Shown here: positions 33,665-43,400 of the stretch, in pieces | Numbering within the stretch: the first letter of the stretch is position 1 | Layout of the letters: each line of letters opens with the position of its first letter | Assembly (NCBI RefSeq): GCF_030929555.1 | Contig: NZ_JAVFVT010000042.1 | Coordinates: 1-64,000 of the forward strand | Direction: 5' to 3' | DNA length: 64,000 nt | Source of the DNA: Paenibacillus sp. LHD-117 | GTDB lineage: Bacteria; Bacillota; Bacilli; Paenibacillales; Paenibacillaceae | Made by a program: the position numbers and the translations under genes | Notes under the pieces: model-generated | What the model was told of the DNA's origin: nothing | Databases searched by the model: none | The model's input: the letters and a program-made list of their open reading frames with translations, nothing else

Positions 33665-35017
33665 CTACACCGCCTGCAGTCCGGCCTGATTCAGCAAGTT
33701 CCACGGTTTGTTGTAGTGCGGCTGGAAGAAGAAGTCGACGAAGCTGAGCTGATCCATCGTCATGCCGTTCTGGATGCATACCGACAGCGTGTTGATCGAT
33801 TGCGTCAGATCGACCTTCGAGAGCACCTGCGCCCCAAGGATGCGACCGGTCTCGGCGTCGTAGACGACTTTCAGCGTAACGGGTTCGTACGTCGGCATAA
33901 ATTCCGGACGGTAGTTGTCTTGTATTGTGACATTTTTCACATTTATGCCCGCGGCAACGGCGGCCGTCTCCGTCAATCCGGTCGAAGCGATGTTGTAATC
34001 GTATATTTTGATGCCCGACGTACCCTGCGTACCCAGGTATTTGACGGTTGGAGCCATCAGGTTGCGGGCGACGAGCGTGCCCATACGAACGGCATTCGTC
34101 GCCAGCGGAATGTAGGCGTGCGCGCCTGTCGGGTTGTAACGGACCGCGCAGCTGTCTCCGGCCGCGAATACGTCCGGCTTGCTGGTGCGCATGTATTCGT
34201 CAACGAGAATGGCACCGTTCGGCAGCATGTCGATCTGTCCGCGAAGCAGTTCCGTGTTGGGACGGAAACCGATGCACAGGACGACCATATCCGCTTCGAA
34301 TTCGCCGTTGTCCGTGACGACCGCGGCCACCATGCCTTCGGCGTCGCCCTTGAACGATTGCGCGGTTCGGCCGAGGGCAAGCTCCACGCCTCTGTCCGCA
34401 AGCTCCCGCTCGGTCACGTCCGTGAATTCCCGGTCCAAATATTTGTAAAGAATTCGGTCCATATTATCGATTAGCGTCACCTGTTTGCCAAGCGTTTCGA
34501 ACGCCTCCACGAGTTCGATCCCGATGTAGCCGGCGCCGATGACCGCTATGCGGCGGGCGTCCTTCGCCTTCTCGATGATCGTCTGGGCATGGCCGTAGTT
34601 TTTGCATAACAGAATATTGTCCAGCCCGATGCCTTCCAGCTTCGGAATGATCGGCCACGAGCCGGTCGTGACGACGAGCTTGTCGAACGAATGCGCGAAG
34701 CTTTCGCCGGTCGTTAAATTCCTTACTTGCAGGTTCTTGTTTTCCGTATCGACGGCGAGCACCTCATGCTGCATATGCGTCTTCACCCCGAGTTCCGCAA
34801 GCTGCGCAGGCGTTGCGTAGAACAGGTCTTCGGCTTTCTTCACGACGCCGCCGACATGCAGCGCGATGCCGCACGAGAGGAACGAGATCGTGTCATTTTT
34901 CTCGAATACGTTAATTTCTGCGTCCGGATACAACTTCGCCATGTTCAGAATCGCGGCTGTTCCAGCGTGCGTGCAACCGATCACGGCAATGCGGGTTGGG
35001 TTTGTCATAAGTGTCAT
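33665..35017 (-). CDS. NADH oxidase / CoA-disulfide-reductase family flavoprotein
   Basis: The 450-residue FAD/NAD enzyme has two nucleotide-binding domains (RIAVIGCTHAGTAA at 9-22 and RRIAVIGAGYIGIELVEAF around 160), a FAD-contacting DVFAAGD near 282 and a C-terminal dimerisation domain. The redox-active Cys49 in TISFLSCGIA is typical of water-forming NADH oxidases and close relatives. It most likely regenerates NAD+ by reducing oxygen to water. TAGGAGGCG precedes the ATG. Three Rex-like operators and a good promoter lie upstream, in line with control by the NADH/NAD+ ratio. CoA-disulfide reductase or NADH peroxidase activity is the alternative. Confidence 0.92.
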   Translation of the reverse strand: MTLMTNPTRIAVIGCTHAGTAAILNMAKLYPDAEINVFEKNDTISFLSCGIALHVGGVVKKAEDLFYATPAQLAELGVKTHMQHEVLAVDTENKNLQVRNLTTGESFAHSFDKLVVTTGSWPIIPKLEGIGLDNILLCKNYGHAQTIIEKAKDARRIAVIGAGYIGIELVEAFETLGKQVTLIDNMDRILYKYLDREFTDVTERELADRGVELALGRTAQSFKGDAEGMVAAVVTDNGEFEADMVVLCIGFRPNTELLRGQIDMLPNGAILVDEYMRTSKPDVFAAGDSCAVRYNPTGAHAYIPLATNAVRMGTLVARNLMAPTVKYLGTQGTSGIKIYDYNIASTGLTETAAVAAGINVKNVTIQDNYRPEFMPTYEPVTLKVVYDAETGRILGAQVLSKVDLTQSINTLSVCIQNGMTMDQLSFVDFFFQPHYNKPWNLLNQAGLQAV

Positions 35018-35040
35018 ATTTAACGCCTCCTAGTCAGTAA

Positions 35041-35058
35041 TCGTGAATGTTTTCACAA
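35041..35058. promoter_or_regulatory. Rex-like operator 1
   Basis: TCGTGAATGTTTTCACAA matches the Rex consensus TTGTGAANNNNTTCACAA with one mismatch. It lies between the promoter and the start codon of the NADH oxidase. Confidence 0.7.
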
Positions 35059-35069
35059 TCTAATCCGTA

Positions 35070-35087
35070 ATGTGATTTAATTCACAA
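35070..35087. promoter_or_regulatory. Rex-like operator 2
   Basis: ATGTGATTTAATTCACAA matches TTGTGAANNNNTTCACAA with two mismatches and covers the region just downstream of the predicted transcription start. Confidence 0.65.
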
Positions 35088-35102
35088 TCTTATCTTGCTC
35101 TT

Positions 35103-35131
35103 ATCATATGCCAGTTTGGCAAAAATGACAA
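35103..35131 (-). promoter_or_regulatory. sigma-A promoter of the NADH oxidase gene
   Basis: On the minus strand TTGTCA (35131-35126) and TATGAT (35108-35103) are separated by exactly 17 bases. Confidence 0.8.
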
Positions 35132-35139
35132 TGGCTAAT

Positions 35140-35157
35140 TTGTGAACAATTTCACAG
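35140..35157. promoter_or_regulatory. Rex-like operator 3
   Basis: TTGTGAACAATTTCACAG matches the Rex consensus with one mismatch and lies just upstream of the -35. An Fnr/Crp-type site (TGTGA-N6-TCACA) is the alternative reading. Confidence 0.7.
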
Positions 35158-35218
35158 CCGCAACTTCCCACGCGATGAGCGCAAGAATTTGCGGCTGTCC
35201 GATTGCCGATGTAGCTAG

Positions 35219-36664
35219 TTAACTCGTCGTCTCGAACGAAAACTGTTGATCCGTTCCGCCGTCATCCGTCATCTGGATCGCGTCGGCGCCGTTCGAGGTG
35301 GAGCCGTCCGTAATGGTGATGACTTTGCGGCTTTTCACATTCATGAGCTTGTAGTAGCCGCTGCCTGCGCTAATGACGCGGAACAGCTGGTTTAATCCGC
35401 CGTTGTCGGTATATTGAATCAAGGTCGCTCCGTCGGTGGTCGCTCCGCTCGTGATGTCGAAGATTTTGCCGCTGTTTCGATTCTTGATCTTGTAGTACCT
35501 GCCTCCAACGTCGGTGAACTGCCAATGCTGACTCGTCCAGCCCCCGTCCGAATACTGCTCGATGACTGCGTTATTGGCCGTAGAACCGCTCGTAACGCCA
35601 AGAATGAGTCCGCTGCCCCGATTCTTGAATTTGTACCAGGACGTAGTGTTGACCGGCGGGTTGGTCGATCCGGATAACGTGCCTGCCGCCGCGTCGATCG
35701 TAAGCTGGTCATACCAGTTCAGAGACATTGAAGTTGACGTGGGGAACGAGATCGGCAGCCAGACGTATTCCGACGTGTTGACCGGTCCGCCCCATGCGCC
35801 TGCCCAGCGGTCTCCCATGTAGAGGAAGGAGGTGTCAGACGAGCCTTCAACCGGAAGAACGTATGTCGATTGCGACTGGTACGTGTTAGCGTTGCCTACA
35901 TTTACGAGCGAGCTCCATGTCCCGGTAATGCTGGATGCGGTCGCGTATTTGGCCTGATTCGGGTTCCAGCCCGTCGCGCCGGACGTGACGAGGAAGTAAG
36001 TACTGCCGCGCTTGAATAAAGCGGGAGCTTCGCGGTATTGGTTATCCCATAGGGTGGTGACGAGCGAGTCGACGCTCAGGAAATCGGAAGAGAGGCGGTA
36101 AATGTTGAGGTCGGCGTTCACTTGCGTGGCGGAGATCAGATAAGCGGTGCCATTATCGTTGTAGACGGTCATATCGCGGGAATCGTAGCCGAGCGGCCGG
36201 AAGCTGCCATGGTAAGTATAGGGGCCTTCGATGCTCGAAGCGGAAGCGACGGCGACTCTGGCTTCGCCGTAATCGACGCCGTTTTCCTTGTGCATCCACA
36301 TGACGTACTTGCCGGTAGAGGCGTTGTAAATAACCTTCGGCCGTTCAATGTTCGCCGTGGCAAGCTCCGGCGCCGAAGTTTTGCTGAGGACATGCGCGCG
36401 AAACTCCCAGTTCTTGAGGTCCGCGGACCGATAGACGGAAACGTAATTGGTGCCGTCCCGATTTTCTCCGAACCAGTAATAGTAGCTGCCCGACTTCAAA
36501 ATGCCGCCGCCGTGCGCTTGAATCGGATTGCCGCTCGTATCCTTGAACTGAAAGCCGTTGTCGATCGTTACCGGCGCCGCCGAGGCAGGGAAAACAAAGA
36601 CGCTCCCGCCGAAGCTGATCAAGAGCAGATAAACGCAAAAAAAGCGAAACTTACGGTTCACCAT
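35219..36664 (-). CDS. secreted GH43 family enzyme with ricin-type (CBM13-like) domain, possible exo-beta-1,3-galactanase
   Basis: The 481-residue protein has a Sec signal peptide (cleavage near PASAAP, residue 30) and a five-bladed GH43-type propeller at about 31-335 (HGGGILKSGSYYYWFGENRD, IERPKVIYN, REAPALFKRGSTYFLVTSGATGWN, MGDRWAG). A C-terminal ricin-type beta-trefoil follows, with three repeats at about 342-481. This architecture matches GH43 subfamily 24 exo-beta-1,3-galactanases fused to CBM13, which attack arabinogalactan. AAAGGAGG precedes the ATG. The palindrome at 36709-36720 probably controls it. The exact substrate is an inference. Confidence 0.85.
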   Translation of the reverse strand: MVNRKFRFFCVYLLLISFGGSVFVFPASAAPVTIDNGFQFKDTSGNPIQAHGGGILKSGSYYYWFGENRDGTNYVSVYRSADLKNWEFRAHVLSKTSAPELATANIERPKVIYNASTGKYVMWMHKENGVDYGEARVAVASASSIEGPYTYHGSFRPLGYDSRDMTVYNDNGTAYLISATQVNADLNIYRLSSDFLSVDSLVTTLWDNQYREAPALFKRGSTYFLVTSGATGWNPNQAKYATASSITGTWSSLVNVGNANTYQSQSTYVLPVEGSSDTSFLYMGDRWAGAWGGPVNTSEYVWLPISFPTSTSMSLNWYDQLTIDAAAGTLSGSTNPPVNTTSWYKFKNRGSGLILGVTSGSTANNAVIEQYSDGGWTSQHWQFTDVGGRYYKIKNRNSGKIFDITSGATTDGATLIQYTDNGGLNQLFRVISAGSGYYKLMNVKSRKVITITDGSTSNGADAIQMTDDGGTDQQFSFETTS

Positions 36665-36708
36665 TCATTCCTCCTTTGAAATAGGGGTCATCCTGGCATT
36701 CGTTTTCC

Positions 36709-36720
36709 GGAAGCGCTTCC
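36709..36720. promoter_or_regulatory. palindromic operator upstream of the GH43 gene (cre or LacI-type)
   Basis: GGAAGCGCTTCC is a perfect 12-bp palindrome with a central CG, close to the catabolite-response (CcpA) consensus TGNAANCGNTNNCA and to LacI-type sugar operators. It lies 45 bases upstream of the start codon. Confidence 0.6.
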
Positions 36721-36833
36721 AGATCTATTTTGGCATATGGGCGGCTTCTCTGCATCCAACTATTTTTACGAATCGGGTAAAAATCGCGGTATAGGCCGCA
36801 AAACTTAAATGTAAGATTATCTAACATTTATGA

Positions 36834-36862
36834 TTGACGAAACGCGGAGTCGCAACTATAAT
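36834..36862 (+). promoter_or_regulatory. sigma-A promoter of the guanidine operon
   Basis: TTGACG (36834-36839) and TATAAT (36857-36862) with exactly 17 bases between them, upstream of the riboswitch. Confidence 0.9.
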
Positions 36863-36924
36863 GATGACAAGAGTCAGGAAACATAACATTAGAATATCGG
36901 TTCCCAAAAGATAGAATAGTGGAA

Positions 36925-37053
36925 CGCCAAGCCGTCTAGGGTTCCGTTCGCTGCGCAGCAGTCGAAGCCTGGTCCGAGAGACGGCGTATGGAAGCCTATA
37001 AGCCAATCGCGGCCGGACGCTTCCATATACACGGAAGGACAAAAGCCTGGGAG
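36925..37053 (+). promoter_or_regulatory. guanidine-I riboswitch (ykkC class)
   Basis: The hallmark conserved segments appear in order: GCCGTCTAGGGTTCCG at 36931, CTGGTCCGAGAGACGGC near 36969, and ACACGGAAGGACAAAAGCC with CTGGGAG near 37030-37053. A variable stem-loop lies between the second and third. The aptamer end overlaps the 5' arm of a terminator, so guanidine binding should prevent termination and switch on the transporter and degradation genes downstream. Confidence 0.96.
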
Positions 37054-37082
37054 ATTATCTCCCGGGCTTTTTCTTATTTTTT
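37042..37082 (+). terminator. riboswitch expression-platform terminator
   Basis: AAAGCCTGGGAG and CTCCCGGGCTTT pair around ATTAT and are followed by TTCTTATTTTTT. Its 5' arm is the last conserved part of the aptamer, the normal arrangement for an ON switch. Confidence 0.92.
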
Positions 37083-37145
37083 GCAGCCATCGGTTGCTGG
37101 CAGGAGAGAGAAGGCGGCGAATCACAACCAATTGGAGGGAGCTCT

Positions 37146-38171
37146 GTGACGATGATGAAAAGATGGAAAACGGGTCTTGCTTTGGCGGTTCTATTGCTAA
37201 TGGGGTTGGTAGGGGCCGGATGCAGCGAAGGTTCGGGCGGCAATTCGGGGGACGGAGGTTCCGACGAGCCGATCACGCTCGCGCTTAGCCCTTGGCCGGG
37301 CTGGTACATGTGGTACATAGCGGAGGAGAAAGGATTGTTCGAGAAACATGGCGTTAACGTGAAGCTGGAGTTTTTCCCGGTCTACAGCGATTCGCTGCAG
37401 GCGCTCGCCACGGGCAAGGTGGACGCGAACAGCCAGACGCTGAGCGATACGCTTGCTCCGCTCTCCAAAGGCATCAAGCTGAAGGCGGTCCTCGTGAACG
37501 ACAACTCCGACGGCGGCGACGCGATCGTCAGCAAAACGGAGATCGGGTCGATCGCGGAGCTGAAAGGCAAGACGGTCGCGACGGAACTCGGCACGGTCGA
37601 TCACCTGCTGCTGCTGACGGCGCTGGCGGAGAACGGCATGACGGAGAAGGATGTCAACTTCGTCAATATGACGGTCAACGACGCGGGCCCTGCTTTTATC
37701 TCGGGCAATACGGACGCGTCTGTGCTGTGGGAGCCGTTCCAGACGATCGCGGTGAAGGAAGGCAAAGGTAAGGTGTTGTTCTCCTCGAAGGATACGCCGG
37801 GGCTGATCCCGGATCTGCTCGTGTTCCGCCAGGAAGTCGTGGAGAAGCGGGCGGATGACGTGCAGGCCATTATCGATGCTTGGTTCGAGGCGCTGGCCTA
37901 CTACGAGGAGAATCAAGAGGAAGCGATCGCTCTCTTGGCGGAGAAGGCGGAGACGACGCCGGAAGACTTCAAGCTGGGACTCGACAGCATCAAGCTGTTC
38001 AGCGCGGAAGACAACGTCCATGCGTTCGAGGCGCGCGAAGAATACACGTCGCTGAGCTACACGGGCAAGAAGACGGCGGAATTTCTGAAGAGCTTGGATA
38101 TGGTGGACGAAATCAAAGATATTAACGTGCTGTTCGAGCCGAAATTCGTTCAAGCCGTCGCGGAGAGGTGA
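37146..38171 (+). CDS. NitT/TauT-type ABC transporter substrate-binding lipoprotein (probably guanidine)
   Basis: This 341-residue lipoprotein has lipobox VGAGC (Cys26) and a Gly/Ser-rich linker. The periplasmic-binding type II fold resembles the nitrate/taurine/thiamine-precursor group (SPWPGWYMWYIAEEKGLFEKHG, then GTVDHLLLLTALAENG). The start is GTG 37146, 7 bases after GGAGG; ATG 37152 is too distant from it. As the first gene behind the guanidine riboswitch it should capture guanidine or a close relative. The ligand is inferred from this control and the pathway genes. Confidence 0.92.
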   Translation: MTMMKRWKTGLALAVLLLMGLVGAGCSEGSGGNSGDGGSDEPITLALSPWPGWYMWYIAEEKGLFEKHGVNVKLEFFPVYSDSLQALATGKVDANSQTLSDTLAPLSKGIKLKAVLVNDNSDGGDAIVSKTEIGSIAELKGKTVATELGTVDHLLLLTALAENGMTEKDVNFVNMTVNDAGPAFISGNTDASVLWEPFQTIAVKEGKGKVLFSSKDTPGLIPDLLVFRQEVVEKRADDVQAIIDAWFEALAYYEENQEEAIALLAEKAETTPEDFKLGLDSIKLFSAEDNVHAFEAREEYTSLSYTGKKTAEFLKSLDMVDEIKDINVLFEPKFVQAVAER

Positions 38172-38176
38172 ACGCC

Positions 38177-38983
38177 ATGAAGCCGCAAACATCGAAGAGG
38201 CGAAAGCCGCTCAGCAGCAAAATGTTCAGGGAATTAGGCACCCGGCCGTTCGCGCTGACGGCGCTGGCATCGTTCCTGTTCTTGCTTGTCGGTTGGTCTT
38301 TACTCAGCTACACAGAGGCGGTAAACCCGACCTTCCTGCCAACGCCGGATAAGGTTATCGCCGAGCTGGGCATCCAGCTGACCAGTCCCGAATACTGGGA
38401 GCATATCGGCATCAGCGTATTCCGCGTCACGGCCGGCTTCCTGCTCGCCTGCATCGTGGGCATCCCGCTCGGCATATTGGCCGGATCGTTTAAGTACGGG
38501 GAGGCGTTCATCGAACCTCCCATGGAGTTCATCAGGTACATGCCGGCCGTCGCCTTCATCCCGCTTATTATGGTGTGGGCCGGAATAGGGGAGTGGGCGA
38601 AAATATGGCTCATCTTCATCGGCTGTTTCTTCCAGCTGGTGCTGATGGTGGCAGATATTACCCGTCGCGTTCCGCCGGACCTGATTCAAGCTTCGGCTAC
38701 GCTCGGAGCGGGACGATGGAAAATGATCGAGACGGTCATCGTCCCCGCCATACGGCCGCAGCTGATGAACACCCTTCGCCTGATCTTGGGCTGGGCGTGG
38801 ACGTATCTGGTCGTATCGGAGCTGATTGCTGTTAACAGCGGGCTTGGTTATGCCATCATGAAGGCTCAGCGATTCCTGAATACGGAGGAAATCTTCGTGG
38901 GAATTATCGTGATCGGCGGGCTTGGATTAATAAGTGACAGAATATTCGCATTTTTGAATAAACGGTTATTCCCTTGGGCGTAA
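38177..38983 (+). CDS. NitT/TauT-type ABC transporter permease
   Basis: The 268-residue membrane protein has six hydrophobic segments and the ABC permease loop ASATLGAGRWKMIETVIVPA near residue 178. It belongs to the SsuC/TauC-like permeases. ATG 38177 follows GAGAGGTGA. It forms the channel for the binding protein upstream. The matching ATPase is at 46138, at the far end of the operon. Confidence 0.93.
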   Translation: MKPQTSKRRKPLSSKMFRELGTRPFALTALASFLFLLVGWSLLSYTEAVNPTFLPTPDKVIAELGIQLTSPEYWEHIGISVFRVTAGFLLACIVGIPLGILAGSFKYGEAFIEPPMEFIRYMPAVAFIPLIMVWAGIGEWAKIWLIFIGCFFQLVLMVADITRRVPPDLIQASATLGAGRWKMIETVIVPAIRPQLMNTLRLILGWAWTYLVVSELIAVNSGLGYAIMKAQRFLNTEEIFVGIIVIGGLGLISDRIFAFLNKRLFPWA

Positions 38984-39035
38984 GGGATGTGATTGACTGC
39001 AAGGCATGACAGGCTATTAGCGAGGGGGAAATGAC

Positions 39036-39752
39036 ATGAACGCTATGTGGGGAATGACTTTGGGACCGGGGGCCAAATGGTCCGGCGCGGTCGGCCGCGG
39101 CAAGCTGCTGCGGTTCACGGCTATGGGTGAAGGCGCGAACGTGTCGCTGCTGCTCTATAACTTGAAGGATTTGACGGAGCGATACAACATGCCCGACACG
39201 CTAAAAGCGCAGCATACGTCCCATCTGACCATAGGGCATGTGCTTATGAGCGACAACGGCCGGGCGATGGCCGGCATCGTCGAGGACAGCTTGGGCTGGC
39301 ATGATCCCATCGGGGGATATACGACGAGAGAGTCGACGGATGCCAAATACGGCAAAACGACGTACCAGGCGCTTCGCAACGATTGGCTGCGCAGCGGGCA
39401 AGAAAATTTGACGGTGGAGCTGATCCGCAACGGGCTGACGAAACGGGATTTGGTTCCCGTCGTTAATTTGTTCTCGAAGGTGACATGCGCAAGCGACGGA
39501 TCTATGGCTTACGATACCGGCCACTGCGTAGCGGGGGCGACGATCACGCTGCGAACCGAGATGGATGTGCTGGTCGTGCTGTCGAATACGCCGTCGCCGC
39601 TCGATCCGAGGGAAGGATACCCATCCGTGCCGGTCAAGGTAGAAGCGACGCGGGCCGATGCGGTAACGAACGACGATTTTTGCTTGAATTTCCGTCCGGA
39701 GAACAGGCGGGCTTACGAAAACACGGAGAGCTATTACGCATTATTGGGATAA
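39036..39752 (+). CDS. DUF1989 protein, urea carboxylase-associated; probable carboxyguanidine deiminase subunit
   Basis: This 238-residue DUF1989 protein is the first of two paralogues here. It carries the conserved blocks MTLGPGAKWSGAVGRGK, VSLLLYNLKDLTERYN, and a C-terminal AYDTGHCVAGATITLRT region. Work on bacterial guanidine metabolism has shown that the paired DUF1989 proteins beside these carboxylases form a deiminase (CgdAB) that turns carboxyguanidine into allophanate and ammonia. GAGGGGGAAA precedes the ATG. The assignment rests on family and operon; which subunit it is cannot be told from sequence. Confidence 0.9.
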   Translation: MNAMWGMTLGPGAKWSGAVGRGKLLRFTAMGEGANVSLLLYNLKDLTERYNMPDTLKAQHTSHLTIGHVLMSDNGRAMAGIVEDSLGWHDPIGGYTTRESTDAKYGKTTYQALRNDWLRSGQENLTVELIRNGLTKRDLVPVVNLFSKVTCASDGSMAYDTGHCVAGATITLRTEMDVLVVLSNTPSPLDPREGYPSVPVKVEATRADAVTNDDFCLNFRPENRRAYENTESYYALLG

Positions 39753-39796
39753 ACGAAATAAACCGGATGACGGAAGCGACAAAGGGGGAGAGGGCT

Positions 39797-40447
39797 ATGA
39801 CGGTATTTAACCGGGTAGAAAGCGGGCGCAAGCCGGAGGAGGCCATTTATGCGGCGACGGTGGAAGCCGGCGACGGCTGGATCTACGACATCGAACCGGG
39901 ACAGGTGCTGCGGATCGTAGATGTGGAAGGGAACCAAGCGGCGGATACGCTGTTCTACGACGCGGACGCGCCGGAGGATCATTACAGCGCGATCCGGACC
40001 ATTACGGGCCAAAACAATGTGTACTTGACGGCGGGCTCCGTGCTTCGCGCCGAATCGGGCAACGGACTGCTGGAGTTCGTCGCGGACACTTGCGGCAGAC
40101 ATGACACGCTTGGCGGCTCCTGCTCGGCGCAGAGCAACACGGTCAGGTACGCCCATGACAAGCTGCCGATGCACAATTGCCGGGATACTTTCATGCTGCA
40201 GCTGGCGGGACGCGGAGAGCCGTACTCGAAGCGGGATCTCGCTCCCAACATCAATTTTTTCATGAACGTCCCTCTCACGCCGGATGGCGGACTAACCTTC
40301 GCGGACGGCGTATCGTCTCCAGGAGCTTACGTGGAGCTGAAGGCGCTCAGGCGGACGACGGTGCTGATCAGCAATTGCCCGCAATTAAACAATCCATGCA
40401 ACGCTTATAATCCAACGCCGATCGAGGTCATCGTCTGGGAGGGATAG
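39797..40447 (+). CDS. DUF1989 protein, second carboxyguanidine deiminase subunit
   Basis: This 216-residue DUF1989 paralogue has DIEPGQVLRIVDVEGNQAAD near residue 32, TLFYDAD, a Cys/His-rich segment (ADTCGRHDTLGGSCSAQSN, about 95-113) that may bind a metal, and CPQLNNPCNAYNPTPIEV at the end. ATG 39797 follows GGGGGAGAGG; longer frames upstream are out of context. It should partner the preceding gene product in converting carboxyguanidine to allophanate. It ends 4 bases before the carboxylase start. Confidence 0.92.
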   Translation: MTVFNRVESGRKPEEAIYAATVEAGDGWIYDIEPGQVLRIVDVEGNQAADTLFYDADAPEDHYSAIRTITGQNNVYLTAGSVLRAESGNGLLEFVADTCGRHDTLGGSCSAQSNTVRYAHDKLPMHNCRDTFMLQLAGRGEPYSKRDLAPNINFFMNVPLTPDGGLTFADGVSSPGAYVELKALRRTTVLISNCPQLNNPCNAYNPTPIEVIVWEG

Positions 40448-40451
40448 CCGT

Positions 40452-43400
40452 ATGTTCAACAAGATTCTCATCGCCAATCGCGGCGCCATTGCCGTAAGAA
40501 TCGAGCGCACGCTGAAGAGGCTCGGCATCGCGTCCGTGGCCGTTTATACGAAAGCCGACCAGGACAGCCGCCATGTCGATCTGGCCGACGAAGCGGTGCT
40601 GATCGGCGAAGGGCCGGCCAAGGAAAGTTATTTGAATGCTTCTCGTATCCTTGATATCGCGGAGAGGACGGGGGTTCAGGCTATTCATCCCGGCTACGGC
40701 TTCCTGAGCGAGAACGCCGATTTCGCGAGAGCGTGCAGGGAGAGAGGGATCGCGTTCATCGGTCCGACTCCGGAGCAGATGGAGCAATTCGGGCTCAAAC
40801 ATTCCGCTAGAGAGATCGCGGGACGCGCGGGCGTGCCGATGCTGTCCGGGACTCCGCTGATCGAAGAGCTTGCCGAAGCCTTGTCCGCGGCTGACCGGAT
40901 CGGTTATCCCGTCATGCTGAAGAGCACGGCCGGCGGCGGAGGCATCGGCATGCGGGTATGCGCCGATGCGGAAGCGCTCCAGGCGGCGTTCGAAGGGGTC
41001 CGCCATTTGGCGGAGACGAACTTCAAGAACGGCGGCGTATTCCTGGAGAAATACATCGCCCGCGCGAGACATGTCGAGGTCCAAATCTTCGGCAACCGCT
41101 TTGGCGAAGTCGCGGCGCTCGGGGAGCGGGATTGCTCCGTGCAGCGGCGCAACCAGAAGGTGCTCGAGGAGAGCCCCGCACCGAATCTGCCGGAGGATGT
41201 GCGCCAATCGATGTTTGCCGCCGCAAAACGGCTGGCGGCCGAGGTTGGCTACCGTTCTGCCGGAACGGTGGAATTTTTGTACGACCCGGATGCTTGCGAG
41301 TTTTATTTCCTTGAAGTGAATACGCGGCTGCAGGTGGAGCACGGCGTTACGGAGGAAGTGCTCGGCATCGATCTGGTGGAATGGATGGTTCGCGAAGCGG
41401 CGGACGAGTTGACCGGCTTGGATAAACTGGTCGGCTCCCCGCAAGGACACAGCATTCAAGCGAGAATCTATGCGGAGGACTGCCTGCAGGACTTCCGTCC
41501 GAGCGCGGGCCAGCTGGATCGCGCGGTGTTCCCGGGCGATGCGCGCGTCGAGACTTGGGTTCGCGACGGTATGACCGTCACGACGCTCTACGACCCGATG
41601 CTGGCAAAAATTATCGTCCGCGCCGGAAGTCGGGAGGAAGCGCTGGATAAGCTGTCCGTGGCGCTCGCGGAAACGCGGTTCCACGGTCTCACGACCAATC
41701 TGTCGTACCTTCAAGCTTTGCTGCTCGGAGAGGAGTGCCGCAGCGGCAACGTCTACACCCGGATGCTGAACGGGTTCTCGCCGGCGGAGCATGCGCTCGA
41801 GGTGCTGGACGGCGGGGTGCAGACGACGGTTCAAGATTATCCCGGACGTTCGGGTTATTGGGATGTTGGCGTCCCGCCAAGCGGGCCGATGGATGCGTTG
41901 TCCTTCCGGATCGGCAACAGGCTGCTGGGTAACCATGAGGAGGCAAGCGGCCTGGAGCTCACGCTTCGCGGCGGATCCTACAGGTTCCGCGACGACATTC
42001 GGTTCTGCGTCACCGGCGCGGAGATGTCGCCGAAGCTGGACGGACAGCCGGTCGAACGCGGCGTGCCGACGATCGCCAGACGGGGCGAAACGTTAACGTT
42101 CGGCGAAGCGGCCGAAGGCATGCGAGCGTATCTGCTCGTAGAAGGCGGCTTCGATATGCCGGGCGTGCTCGGCAGCTCGTCGACCTTCACGCTTGGCGGC
42201 TTCGGCGGCTACGGCGGCCGAGCGCTGCGGACCGGAGACGTGCTGGGCGTGCACAGAGTACCTTCTGGTGCGCTTATCGGATGGGGTTCCGAGAGCAACG
42301 GTCGCTCTGACGTCACCTTTGCTGCCGATCTTCCTCCCGGTCCTGCGTCCGACTCGTCTTTGGCCGCGTTGAAGAATCGTCCCGCGCTCTCCGGCATCGT
42401 CCCGATGACGAGGGAATGGACGATCGGCGTTGTCCCGGGGCCGCATTGCACGGGCGAATACTTGCGGGAGCATTATCTCCGGGAGCTTGCGGAGACCCGG
42501 TTCGAAGTCCACTTCAACAGCTCCCGGACGGGCGTGCGACTCATCGGCCCGGTACCGGCATGGGCGCGCGAAGACGGCGGGGAAGCGGGTCTCCATCCAT
42601 CCAATATTCATGATAACGCCTACGCGGTGGGGACGCTGGACTTGACCGGCGACATGCCGATTCTGCTCGGTCCGGACGGCCCCAGCCTCGGCGGGTTCGT
42701 CTGCCCGGTCACGACCGCCACGGCCGAGCTGTGGAAGCTCGGCCAACTGCGCCCGGGAGATTCCGTGCGATTCAAGCTGATCACGCTCGAGCAGGCTGCG
42801 CTCCTTCGGCGGAAACAAGAAGGGCTGTTGAATGCGATAGGCAATGTCGCTGGCGCCGCGGGAGACGAGGAGCTCGCGTTCGATGCGCTAGCTGCGATGG
42901 AGCAGGCCGAGCTTGGCTCGGATTATCCGCTTCTCGTGAGCGAAAGCGCGGGCAGACGGTTCAAAATCGTCATCCGCTGCGCGGGCGATGCGAATCTGTT
43001 GGTCGAATACGGAGAGATGGAGCTGAATTTGCTGCTTCGCTTCCAAGCGCATGCGCTTATGGAAGCGATCAAGAACAGCGGAGACATTCCGGTGCTCGAT
43101 CTTACGCCGGGCATCCGATCGCTTCAAGTGCATTATGATCCGGAGCGGATCGGCGCGAAGGAGGCTTGCCGCCGCATTCTGGCGCTCGACGCGGGCCTGC
43201 CTCCGCTGGAATCGATGAAAGTGCCGTCGCGCGTCGTCCGTCTGCCGCTGTCCTGGGACGATCCCGAGACGCAGCTGGCGATCGAGCGGTACCAGAACAA
43301 CGTTCGGCCCGACGCGCCTTGGTGTCCGAGCAATCTGGAGTTTATCCGCCGGATGAACGGCCTGGACGGCATCGAGGACGTCATGGATGTCGTGTATAAC

